Shown here: one piece after another, positions 1 through 5,656 of the stretch
Numbering within the stretch: the stretch's first letter is position 1
Layout of the letters: every line of letters begins with the position of its first letter
Notes under the pieces: model-generated
Databases searched by the model: none
What the model saw: only the letters and a program-made list of their open reading frames with translations
Told to the model about the DNA's origin: nothing
Made by a program: the position numbers and the translations under genes
Assembly (NCBI GenBank): GCA_014803815.1
Contig: JAAVAY010000132.1
Location: 1 to 5,700, forward strand
DNA from: Allobaculum sp.
GTDB lineage: Bacteria; Bacillota_I; Bacilli_A; Erysipelotrichales; Erysipelotrichaceae
Direction: 5' to 3'
DNA: 5,700 nucleotides

Positions 1-685
1 CCCCTACTTTGAGCAAATCGCTCAAGATTTAACCATGGCCACCAATTTGGATTTACGCGATGTTCTTTTCGATCACCAAGAAGACTATTTGTTTTATCGC
101 ACTGACCACCACTGGGCTACGCAAGGCGCTGGATTCGGGGCCCAAGCACTCATAGCCTTTTGTGGTGGCGAGCTGAATTTCAAGGAGTATATTTACCAAA
201 CGCTCTCCACCAATTTTGAAGGCACCTCTGCGTCCTATACGGGAAGTGTTGGCTTATATGATTCCATTATTGCAGCCAAAGCCACTGAGTTGCCTTCCTA
301 TCAAGTGGCTTGGGGAAATGGTAGAAGAAGTGATAGTGTGTATGTCCCGGAAGCTTTAGAACAAAAAAATCAATACGCCTATTTCTTAGGTGAAAATGAA
401 GGGTTAGTTCAAATTTTGACCCAAGCTAAGACGAATCGCCATCTGCTTTTGATCAAAGACTCCTATGCCAACATCATGGTGCAATATCTCTTGCCCTTTT
501 ACGATTCCATTTTAGTGGTGGATCCTCGCTATTATGGCGACGATCTCAATGCGCTTGTCCAACAAAATCCCATCACCCATATCGCCTTTGTTCTCTCTTA
601 TCAATCCTTTCGAGAAGCGATCGAACTTGCCCCCTTTGCAGCACGCTTAGCCGATATTCCCTTAGATATGGACTCGGCCACCTAA
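1..685 (+). CDS. DHHW-family protein, C-terminal part (5' end outside window)
   Basis: The reading frame is open from the left edge (first full codon at 2-4) to the TAA at 683-685, so the ATG at 35 is probably an internal methionine; it has no ribosome site before it and homologous sequence appears to continue upstream of it. The defining DHHW tetrapeptide is at 104-115, in the context YRTDHHWATQGA, followed about 115 residues later by IKDSYAN (Ser codon 461-463) and VVDPRYY. In the related alginate acetylation proteins AlgX/AlgJ an Asp-x-His pair and a later Ser form the SGNH-type catalytic triad; the D and second H of DHHW and the Ser of KDSY align with that pattern, which is my inference. 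Such proteins in Bacillota are usually membrane-anchored extracellular proteins encoded next to an MBOAT O-acyltransferase, suggesting surface-polymer acylation. The anchor and any MBOAT gene would lie left of the window. Family assignment is firm; the function is inferred. Confidence 0.85.
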   Translation, partial: PYFEQIAQDLTMATNLDLRDVLFDHQEDYLFYRTDHHWATQGAGFGAQALIAFCGGELNFKEYIYQTLSTNFEGTSASYTGSVGLYDSIIAAKATELPSYQVAWGNGRRSDSVYVPEALEQKNQYAYFLGENEGLVQILTQAKTNRHLLLIKDSYANIMVQYLLPFYDSILVVDPRYYGDDLNALVQQNPITHIAFVLSYQSFREAIELAPFAARLADIPLDMDSAT

Positions 686-719
686 AAAACCTATGCCTTG
701 GATGGGGGAATAGGTTTTT
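685..719. terminator. Bidirectional intrinsic terminator between convergent genes
   Basis: A perfect 10-bp inverted repeat pairs AAAAACCTAT (685-694) with ATAGGTTTTT (710-719) around a 15-nt loop in which a further CC/GG pair is possible. Read on the + strand it ends in five T and follows the DHHW stop at once. Read on the - strand it ends in six T and starts 3 nt after the DUF1667 stop. One hairpin can therefore end both converging units. Only the CC and GG pairs are G/C, so the stem is weaker than a classic terminator. Confidence 0.75.
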
Positions 720-721
720 GT

Positions 722-1096
722 TTAGATTGTTTCGATTTTTGGCATCGAGCGCGAAGCCACCAAAGCCACGCCCGTATGAGCTAAATCTTCACAGAGTACC
801 TCGCCACAGGCAATCGGGGCTTGTACTTGCAAAGTGCGGATTTGTTCCATCGCTTCAAACACTTTGCGCAAAGGAATCTCCTCTTTGGTGATGACAGGCA
901 AGACCCGTAAAGGAGCTTGCTCGATACGCACTGTGGAAGTCAATATCCGCATGGGATCGATGCATTCCACGCGGGCATATGCTTCGCCTTTAGGACAGCG
1001 ATTGCCTTGAATGGAGTGAACTTGATTGCCTTCGAGTTCCACTTGAATCGAGCAACCCATGGGACAATTGACACAAACGAGTGTTTTGGTTTCCAT
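722..1096 (-). CDS. DUF1667 protein, small iron-sulfur component of a flavoprotein complex
   Basis: A 124-residue protein whose N-terminus has C8-x2-C11-x3-C15 and then C34-P-K-G. This is the spacing of the [4Fe-4S] motif at the start of molybdopterin oxidoreductases, but no cofactor-binding body follows. The C-terminal part (about 95-120: CGEVLCEDLAHTGVALVASRS) matches the conserved end of DUF1667 proteins. It is the last gene of a leftward operon, 9 bp after the NAD(P)/FAD oxidoreductase; its ribosome site AGAGGAAG starts within the stop codon of that gene. Family proteins almost always sit behind a GlpA-like protein and an NAD(P)/FAD oxidoreductase, so a role as electron-transfer subunit is likely, though this is inference from context and the cysteines. 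The length is normal for the family and the gene looks intact. Expected location is the cytoplasm, as there is no signal peptide or membrane segment. Confidence 0.88.
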   Translation of the reverse strand: METKTLVCVNCPMGCSIQVELEGNQVHSIQGNRCPKGEAYARVECIDPMRILTSTVRIEQAPLRVLPVITKEEIPLRKVFEAMEQIRTLQVQAPIACGEVLCEDLAHTGVALVASRSMPKIETI

Positions 1097-1105
1097 ATTC
1101 TTCCT

Positions 1106-2395
1106 CTATTCTGTTTCAACCACTTCAATTTCGAGTGGAGCTTTTAGAGTCTTTAAAAGTGTGGGATCTAAAGACAAGCGTTCCATTTCCGAAGGAATCA
1201 TCTTTTTCTTGCGCATCTTCTTTAGAAGAATTCCCTCGCTTTTTACACGAATGGTGACGTTTTCCATAGGCTTTTTCACACGGAAAAAAAATTCTACTTT
1301 GTCTTGCACTAGGCTTGGATGAAGTTGACCTGGCACGATATAACTCGTTTGTCCCTTAGCCAAAACAGGATAAGCCACTTCGTAAGCATGATCTTTTTCG
1401 TGTAAATAGGCAGCGGCTCCCTTAGCGGCGCGTTTAGCTTGGAGGGTCACAAAATCCACTAAGTCGTGGACGTGTAAGCCATTGCCACACGCAAAAATTC
1501 CAGGCACACTTGTCATATAGCGCTCATCCACCACAGGACCTTTCGTGGCTGGATTCATGACAAGGCCCGCTTCATCGGCCAAGTGGTTTTCTGGAATGAG
1601 ACCTACGCTCAAAAGCAAGGTATCAACGGGAAGGATACGCTCTGTACCCGCCACTTTTTGGCGATTTTCATCCACTTGGGACAGCTCAATGGCCTCTAAG
1701 CGTTTGGTTCCAAAGATATTGGTGATGGTATGGCTTAAATACAAGGGAATGTCAAAGTCTTCTAGGCACTGCTTTAGATTGCGAGGCAAGCCATTGGAAT
1801 AGGGACACACTTCCGCAACTCCAAGCACTTTGGCGCCTTCTAAGCTCATCCGTCGGGCCATGATCAGACCAATATCGCCTGATCCCAAAATGAAGACGTT
1901 TTTGCCAACCAAACAGCCTTCCATATTTAAATAACGCTGCGCTTGACCGGCCGTATAAATGCCAGCAGGACGAGAGCCAGGAATGTTTAACGCGCCCCGC
2001 GCGCGCTCGTAGCAACCTACCGCTAAAAGGATCGCATCCGCACTCAGATGCATCACCCCCTGCTCTGGATTGATGGCTTCTATGGTGCCATCGCTGGATA
2101 AATGTGTAACAGTGGTATGGAGAAAAAGGGGAATATGGTGCTTTGCTACTTCACTTGAAAAGCGCTCAGCATATTCGGGACCAGAAAGCTGCTCTTGAAA
2201 GGTTTGAAGCCCAAAACCATTGTGAATGCATTGTTGTAAAATGCCGCCTGGTTCAAAGTCTTTTTCTAAGATGGCAATGTTTTCAATGCCTTGATTTTTT
2301 AATTCAATCGCTGCGGCTAAGCCCGCACTGCCCCCGCCAATGATGAGAGCTTGGTAGTGGGTAGAGAAAGCGGGTTTGGAAGGAAGGGATTTCAT
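1106..2395 (-). CDS. NAD(P)/FAD-dependent oxidoreductase, middle gene of the GlpA-like/DUF1667 operon
   Basis: A 429-residue two-dinucleotide-fold flavoprotein. The N-terminal FAD site is G20-x-G22-x2-G25 with acidic E44 at the end of the second strand. A family-type segment follows at about 48-62 (EPGGILQQCIHNGFG, with Cys56). The second Rossmann fold for NAD(P) is G171-x-G173-x2-G176. The FAD-closing motif is near 298-318 (GIFACGNGLHVHDLVD). There is no CxxC redox pair like that of thioredoxin reductase. The ATG at 2395 is favoured because it overlaps the previous stop as ATGA and has a strong AGGAGG (2403-2408) 7 nt upstream, inside the end of the previous gene. In this gene arrangement the protein is taken to pass electrons between the GlpA-like subunit and NAD(P)(H); it also resembles a subunit of hydrogen cyanide synthase and opine/amino-acid dehydrogenase complexes. 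The substrate cannot be fixed from sequence. Confidence 0.9.
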   Translation of the reverse strand: MKSLPSKPAFSTHYQALIIGGGSAGLAAAIELKNQGIENIAILEKDFEPGGILQQCIHNGFGLQTFQEQLSGPEYAERFSSEVAKHHIPLFLHTTVTHLSSDGTIEAINPEQGVMHLSADAILLAVGCYERARGALNIPGSRPAGIYTAGQAQRYLNMEGCLVGKNVFILGSGDIGLIMARRMSLEGAKVLGVAEVCPYSNGLPRNLKQCLEDFDIPLYLSHTITNIFGTKRLEAIELSQVDENRQKVAGTERILPVDTLLLSVGLIPENHLADEAGLVMNPATKGPVVDERYMTSVPGIFACGNGLHVHDLVDFVTLQAKRAAKGAAAYLHEKDHAYEVAYPVLAKGQTSYIVPGQLHPSLVQDKVEFFFRVKKPMENVTIRVKSEGILLKKMRKKKMIPSEMERLSLDPTLLKTLKAPLEIEVVETE

Positions 2396-3831
2396 CGAAT
2401 GACCTCCTCTAAGATGGACGAACCGAGTTCATCCAAGACTACATCCAAAGGAGAAATATGGAGTTCATGGGCTAAAATATCCACCACTAATGGTTCACAA
2501 AAGCCGCCTTGACACCGACCAAATCCAGGCCCGACGCGCTTTTTTACCCCTTTGATGGAACGTGCTCCACAAGGAGAGTGAATCGCATCGATGATTTCTC
2601 CTTCACTCACCTGCATACAGCGACAGACGATTTTGCCATAGAGCGGGTTTTGAGCGATTTTGGCTTGGCGTTCTTCTGGACTCAAAAAGCGCAGAGGAAG
2701 CATCGATTCATGGGTACGGATAGCCCGAGGATTTTCCTTTAAATCGACATGTTTAGAAATAAAGTGCTCAATGAGGTATTCGCTAATCGCTGGAGCACTC
2801 GCTAGACCTGGTGAATCAATGCCCGCAGCTAAAATAAAGCCTGGATGATTTTGACTTTCTTCTAAAATAAAATCGCCGCGATTAGTCGAGGGTCGAATAC
2901 CAGAAAAACTACGGATCACTTTACCAAAGGGAATGTTTTCCACTACTTTGTTGGCTTCTTGTTTCACCTGCTCTAAACCCGTTTGACTGGTGCTGACTAA
3001 GCTTGCTGCATCCCGTTCTAGTGTATCTAGAACTTGGGAAGTGGGGCCAACCAAAGTATTGCCATATACAGTTGGAATACAGAGCACTCCTTTTCCTTGG
3101 GCACTTGGAACGGGAAAGACAATGGAGTGGACGACATCGCACCCTTCCTCTAAAACAAAGTATTCCCCGCGTTTAGGAATCATCGTAAAAGATGGCTCTT
3201 CTAAAAGAGTCATCACCTTTTCGGCTCCAAGACCAGCCGCGTTGACGACAACTTTAGTGTTTAAAACTTGGTTAGGGGTGATAACTCGAAAACCAGTCTT
3301 GTCTTTTTCAAGACCGAGCACTGGACTATCCAAAAAGAGCTCAGTGCCATTGGCCATAGCAGTCTCTAAAGAAGCTTGGGCAATGAGCCAAGGGTAGACA
3401 ATAGCCGTTTCGGGAAAAAAGAGCACTTCACTGACTTGACTGGATAAATTGGGTTCCTGTTGGCGTGCTTGTTTGGCATCCATGCGCACACAAGCAATGT
3501 CTCTTTCTTGAGCCCGTTTTTCTAGGACATCAAGATGAGCTTCTTCTTCCGCTCCACAAGCGGCGACAAAGGAGCCAATTTGTTGGTAGGGAGTCTGCAA
3601 ATCTTTACATAAGGTAGAGTAGCGTCTTGCTCCAAGAGGATTGAGAAACGCTTTTAAGGTGTTTTCTTCGGGATCATAGCCCGTATGGATAATAGCGGAG
3701 TTAGCCATTGTGGTTTCATTGGCAATATCATGGTTTTTCTCTAACACCGCTACGTTTAAATTGTAAAGGGACAAATCATAGGCTAAAAGAGAGCCAATGA
3801 TGCCTGCCCCGATAATGACGACATCGTACAT
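2392..3831 (-). CDS. GlpA-like FAD-dependent (glycerol-3-phosphate?) dehydrogenase with C-terminal BFD-type [2Fe-2S] domain
   Basis: A 479-residue protein and first gene of the leftward operon. The N-terminus YDVVIIGAGIIGS carries the FAD-binding G8-x-G10-x2-G13 of the DAO fold, with E31 closing the second strand; the next segment (ETTMANSAIIHTGYDP) is typical of the GlpA/L-2-hydroxyglutarate oxidase group. A flavin-contact region near 337-361 (GIRPSTNRGDF...GFILAAGIDSPGL) completes the fold. After about 400 comes a BFD-like domain with C403-x-C405 and C440-x4-C445, ligands for a [2Fe-2S] cluster. The length fits the Bacillota form, shorter than E. coli GlpA. A TTG at 3834 is also in frame, but AGGAG at 3838-3842 is only 3 nt from it and 6 nt from the ATG at 3831, so I chose the ATG. 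The likely reaction is cytosolic oxidation of glycerol 3-phosphate or a similar 2-hydroxy substrate; no other glycerol gene is visible to confirm this. Confidence 0.88.
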   Translation of the reverse strand: MYDVVIIGAGIIGSLLAYDLSLYNLNVAVLEKNHDIANETTMANSAIIHTGYDPEENTLKAFLNPLGARRYSTLCKDLQTPYQQIGSFVAACGAEEEAHLDVLEKRAQERDIACVRMDAKQARQQEPNLSSQVSEVLFFPETAIVYPWLIAQASLETAMANGTELFLDSPVLGLEKDKTGFRVITPNQVLNTKVVVNAAGLGAEKVMTLLEEPSFTMIPKRGEYFVLEEGCDVVHSIVFPVPSAQGKGVLCIPTVYGNTLVGPTSQVLDTLERDAASLVSTSQTGLEQVKQEANKVVENIPFGKVIRSFSGIRPSTNRGDFILEESQNHPGFILAAGIDSPGLASAPAISEYLIEHFISKHVDLKENPRAIRTHESMLPLRFLSPEERQAKIAQNPLYGKIVCRCMQVSEGEIIDAIHSPCGARSIKGVKKRVGPGFGRCQGGFCEPLVVDILAHELHISPLDVVLDELGSSILEEVIR

Positions 3832-3837
3832 CAAAAT

Positions 3838-3842
3838 CTCCT
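3838..3842 (-). promoter_or_regulatory. Ribosome binding site deciding the GlpA-like start
   Basis: On the - strand AGGAG is followed by six bases (ATTTTG) and then ATG at 3831. The alternative TTG at 3834 would be only three bases away, too close for normal initiation. Confidence 0.75.
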
Positions 3843-3848
3843 ATCTCT

Positions 3849-3867
3849 AAGAAGGATTTCCCTTCTT
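3849..3867 (-). promoter_or_regulatory. Hairpin in the leader of the oxidoreductase operon, just upstream of the ribosome site
   Basis: A perfect 7-bp stem (AAGAAGG/CCTTCTT) with a 5-nt loop ends 6 nt before the AGGAG of the GlpA-like gene. No T run follows it, so it is not a terminator. It could stabilise the message or tune access of ribosomes. The role is inferred from position only. Confidence 0.45.
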
Positions 3868-3868
3868 T

Positions 3869-3892
3869 AAAATCCAATATGGGATTTTGGAT
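3869..3892. promoter_or_regulatory. Overlapping inverted repeats at the predicted start of the oxidoreductase operon (operator-like)
   Basis: Two dyads share the same bases. AAAATCC (3869-3875) is the exact inverse of GGATTTT (3882-3888), and ATCCAA (3872-3877) is the exact inverse of TTGGAT (3887-3892). They lie immediately downstream of the leftward TATAAT, covering the expected transcription start near 3886. This is a usual place for a repressor operator. As RNA the two stems would be mutually exclusive. No known regulator is recognised. Confidence 0.45.
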
Positions 3893-3921
3893 ATTATAGT
3901 GAGTCTGGCTTCAAAAGGCAT
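3893..3921 (-). promoter_or_regulatory. Candidate sigma-A promoter for the three-gene oxidoreductase operon
   Basis: The - strand carries a perfect TATAAT at 3893-3898. At 17-bp spacing the -35 position (3916-3921) reads ATGCCT, which shares only three bases with TTGACA. A strong -10 with a poor -35 suggests help from an activator. The start would fall near 3886, giving a leader of about 55 nt before the ATG at 3831. A perfect TTGACA also exists on this strand at 3986-3991, but the best -10 behind it (TCAAAT, 18 bp) is weak. Confidence 0.5.
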
Positions 3922-3959
3922 CTAGAAAAAAGAAAACCTTTTCAAGGGCTTTCAAAAGG
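3910..3959. repeat. Two direct copies of TTCAAAAGG, plus an inverted arm, upstream of the oxidoreductase promoter
   Basis: TTCAAAAGG occurs at 3910-3918 and 3951-3959, 41 bp apart or about four helical turns, each preceded by a similar GGCT(T) stretch. CCTTTT at 3937-3942 is the inverse of AAAAGG at 3954-3959, making a dyad around 3948. One copy overlaps the -35/spacer of the leftward promoter and the other lies about 50-60 bp upstream of its -10. This layout suits cooperative binding by a regulator; which one is unknown. Confidence 0.45.
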
Positions 3960-4022
3960 AAATTTGAGCTTGGGAAAGAAAAATGTGTCAAGTCACAAGC
4001 AAGATAACAAACGAATCGAAAA

Positions 4023-4050
4023 TTGGCGCAAAGCATGGCATTCTTCTAAT
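4023..4050 (+). promoter_or_regulatory. Candidate sigma-A promoter for the MATE exporter
   Basis: TTGGCG (4023-4028, four of six to TTGACA) and TCTAAT (4045-4050, five of six to TATAAT) are 16 bp apart. The start would lie near 4057, leaving about 20 nt before the ATG at 4077, just enough for the AAGGGAGG ribosome site at 4064-4071. Confidence 0.5.
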
Positions 4051-4053
4051 GCC
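4037..4053. promoter_or_regulatory. Perfect inverted repeat over the MATE promoter -10 (candidate operator)
   Basis: GGCATT (4037-4042) and AATGCC (4048-4053) are exact inverses around a 5-bp centre, CTTCT. The right arm and centre contain the candidate -10 box (4045-4050), so a dimeric repressor bound here would block RNA polymerase. There is no T tail, so it is not a terminator. The regulator is not in the window. Confidence 0.5.
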
Positions 4054-4076
4054 TGTAACGCGTAAGGGAGGATGAT

Positions 4077-5411
4077 ATGGCAAAATCGATTGCAATTTCG
4101 GATCATTTTACGTATTCCAAATTGATCCGCTATTGTTTACCTAGTGTCACGATGATGGTCTTTACCTCGCTTTACACCATTGTCGATGGCTTTTTTGTCT
4201 CCAATTTAGCCGGCGAAAAAGCCTTTACGGCCCTCAATCTCATTTGGCCGATTATTGGAATTTTGAGTTCCTTCGGATTCATGATTGGAACGGGAGGAAC
4301 GGCCCTGGTCTCTAAAACGTTAGGAGAAGGGGACAATCAAAGAGCGTGTGAATACTTCACGATGTTGATCGTCTTTGAAGTGATCCTTGGTATAGGAGTC
4401 TCCACTCTAACGATTGTTTTTCTTGAACCTTTAGCTCGTCTTTGTGGAGCTACAGATGATTTGTTACACGATTGTTATTTGTATGCGATTCCCCTTTTGG
4501 CTTGCCAAGCGGTTTGTTTTATGAGCAACTCCTATCAATCCTTTTTGGTCGCAGCTGGAAAACCAAAGTTTGGCTTAATCATCTCATTAGCGTGTGGCGG
4601 ATTAAATATGGTGTTGGACTATGTTTTGATTGCTCTCTTTCACCTTGGAATTTTAGGAGCCTCTTTAGCCACAGCTTTTAACTGGGTGCTCGGGGGATTG
4701 ATTCCTACCTTTTGGTTTTGGAAGCATCAAGAAAACGATTTGCACTTTGTGAAGTTCAAGTGGAAATTCAAGGCCATTTGGCAATCGTGTTTTAACGGAA
4801 TGTCTGAGATGGTCACCAACTTGTCCCTTTCCTTTGTGTTGCTTTTGTACAATTTGGTGCTGATGAGAATTGCTGGAGCCCAAGGAGTCGTTGTGTATGG
4901 CGTGGTGCAGTATTTAGGCTTCTTATTTGCGGCGGTCTTTTTAGGCTACACCTTAGCGGTAGCGCCTTGCATTGGGTATCAATATGGGGCCCAAAACCAC
5001 GAAGAACTCAAAAACCTCTTTCATAAATCGCTCATTCTCCTTGCGATTTTGAGTGGAGTGGTCGTTCTTATGGCAGATGCCTTCGCCTATGAACTTGCAG
5101 CCCTATTTGTTTCCTATTCACCAGAATTGATGGAGATGACCCATTATGCTGTACAGTTGTATTCCCTTGGCTTTTTAGTGGCGGGATTCAATATCTTTGC
5201 TTCTGGCTTTTTTACCGCTTTAAACAATGGGCCCGTTTCAGCTTTGTTGTCTTTGATGCGAACCTTCGTCTTTCAAGCGCTTGCCGTTTTGGTGTTGCCT
5301 TATTTCTTTGGACTGACTGGGGTATGGATGGCCAATTTTATCGCCGAGATCCTCTCTTTAGGATTAAGTACATTTTTTCTTCTTAAACTCAAAAAGCGTT
5401 ATGGCTACTAA
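4077..5411 (+). CDS. MATE-family multidrug/metabolite exporter
   Basis: A 444-residue integral membrane protein with about twelve hydrophobic segments in two six-helix halves, the usual MATE size and layout. Family signatures include PSVTMMVFTSLYTIVDGFFVSNLAG in the first helix (about 20-44), MIGTGGTALVSKTLGEGD (70-87) at the end of helix 2, and APCIGYQYGAQ after helix 8, the counterpart of the common P-x-x-G-Y-x-Y-G-A motif. GFFTALNNG lies near helix 10-11. Such proteins export cationic drugs or metabolites across the cytoplasmic membrane using a Na+ or H+ gradient; the substrate cannot be read from sequence. The ATG at 4077 has AAGGGAGG ending 5 nt upstream. The gene is divergent from the oxidoreductase operon with 245 bp between starts, has its own candidate promoter and operator, and ends inside its terminator, so it is probably monocistronic. 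It looks intact. Confidence 0.93.
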   Translation: MAKSIAISDHFTYSKLIRYCLPSVTMMVFTSLYTIVDGFFVSNLAGEKAFTALNLIWPIIGILSSFGFMIGTGGTALVSKTLGEGDNQRACEYFTMLIVFEVILGIGVSTLTIVFLEPLARLCGATDDLLHDCYLYAIPLLACQAVCFMSNSYQSFLVAAGKPKFGLIISLACGGLNMVLDYVLIALFHLGILGASLATAFNWVLGGLIPTFWFWKHQENDLHFVKFKWKFKAIWQSCFNGMSEMVTNLSLSFVLLLYNLVLMRIAGAQGVVVYGVVQYLGFLFAAVFLGYTLAVAPCIGYQYGAQNHEELKNLFHKSLILLAILSGVVVLMADAFAYELAALFVSYSPELMEMTHYAVQLYSLGFLVAGFNIFASGFFTALNNGPVSALLSLMRTFVFQALAVLVLPYFFGLTGVWMANFIAEILSLGLSTFFLLKLKKRYGY

Positions 5412-5427
5412 GCCTTAGCGCTTTTTT
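5391..5427 (+). terminator. Intrinsic terminator overlapping the end of the MATE gene
   Basis: AAAAAGCG (5391-5398) pairs with CGCTTTTT (5419-5426). The stem then continues through a T-G wobble, two A/T pairs and one T-T mismatch to GGCT (5403-5406) with AGCC (5411-5414), closing a 4-nt loop (5407-5410). Six T follow the GCGC core (5422-5427). The left arm encodes the last residues of the protein and the stop codon lies at the loop, so termination and coding share the same bases. Confidence 0.88.
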
Positions 5428-5656
5428 GGTTTTATGAAACAAAAGAAAGAGAAAAAGAAAGGCTTTGAGCTTATCCTACAAATGCTATTCGTGGGAAGGA
5501 CTAAAAACTTTTTTTCTTCAATCTCTTCTTTTTGGTTTTCTTTTTTTAGGATCGTAGATTTCTCTTTTCTTTGAGAGGAAAAAGAGAAAAATAAAAAGGG
5601 ACTCATACTCTTCCCCTATAGCTTAAAGAAAACCCATGAGAGAAAGAAGGAAAAAG
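5428..5656. other. Low-complexity intergenic region with opposed purine and pyrimidine tracts
   Basis: No convincing gene is seen here. A 22-bp pure purine run lies at 5441-5462, and T/C-rich runs fill about 5508-5547. A 10-bp inverted repeat pairs TTTCTCTTTT (5559-5568) with AAAAGAGAAA (5580-5589). The left purine tract is roughly complementary to the T/C-rich stretch, so a loose fold is possible. No promoter for the following GNAT gene stands out; TATAGC at 5617-5622 lacks a matching -35. Confidence 0.5.

Noticed and set aside
940..1147. Short frames on both strands across the DUF1667 gene and its upstream junction
   Set aside because: They are shadows of the DUF1667 and oxidoreductase genes, without ribosome sites or recognisable domains.
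2990..3397. 135-codon + strand frame opposite the GlpA-like gene
   Set aside because: It lies wholly antisense inside a clearly coding gene and resembles no protein family I know.
3963..3991. Second leftward promoter using the perfect TTGACA at 3986-3991
   Set aside because: The best -10 behind it, TCAAAT at 18-bp spacing, matches only four of six; the TATAAT at 3893-3898 is far better, though a minor upstream start is not excluded.
3985..3998. TGTG-N6-CACA dyad reminiscent of CRP or Rex operators
   Set aside because: Arm spacing is wrong for CRP (TGTGA-N6-TCACA) and only one half fits the Rex operator; short palindrome likely by chance.
5434..5574. 46-codon + strand frame with a basic N-terminus and hydrophobic C-terminus
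   Set aside because: It begins just after the T tract of the MATE terminator and has no ribosome binding site; composition follows from the low-complexity DNA.
5415..5606. 63-codon reading frame on the - strand rich in Lys, Ser and Phe
   Set aside because: It has a GGGGAAG-like ribosome site, but the sequence is low-complexity translation of the purine/pyrimidine tracts and its end runs into the MATE terminator.
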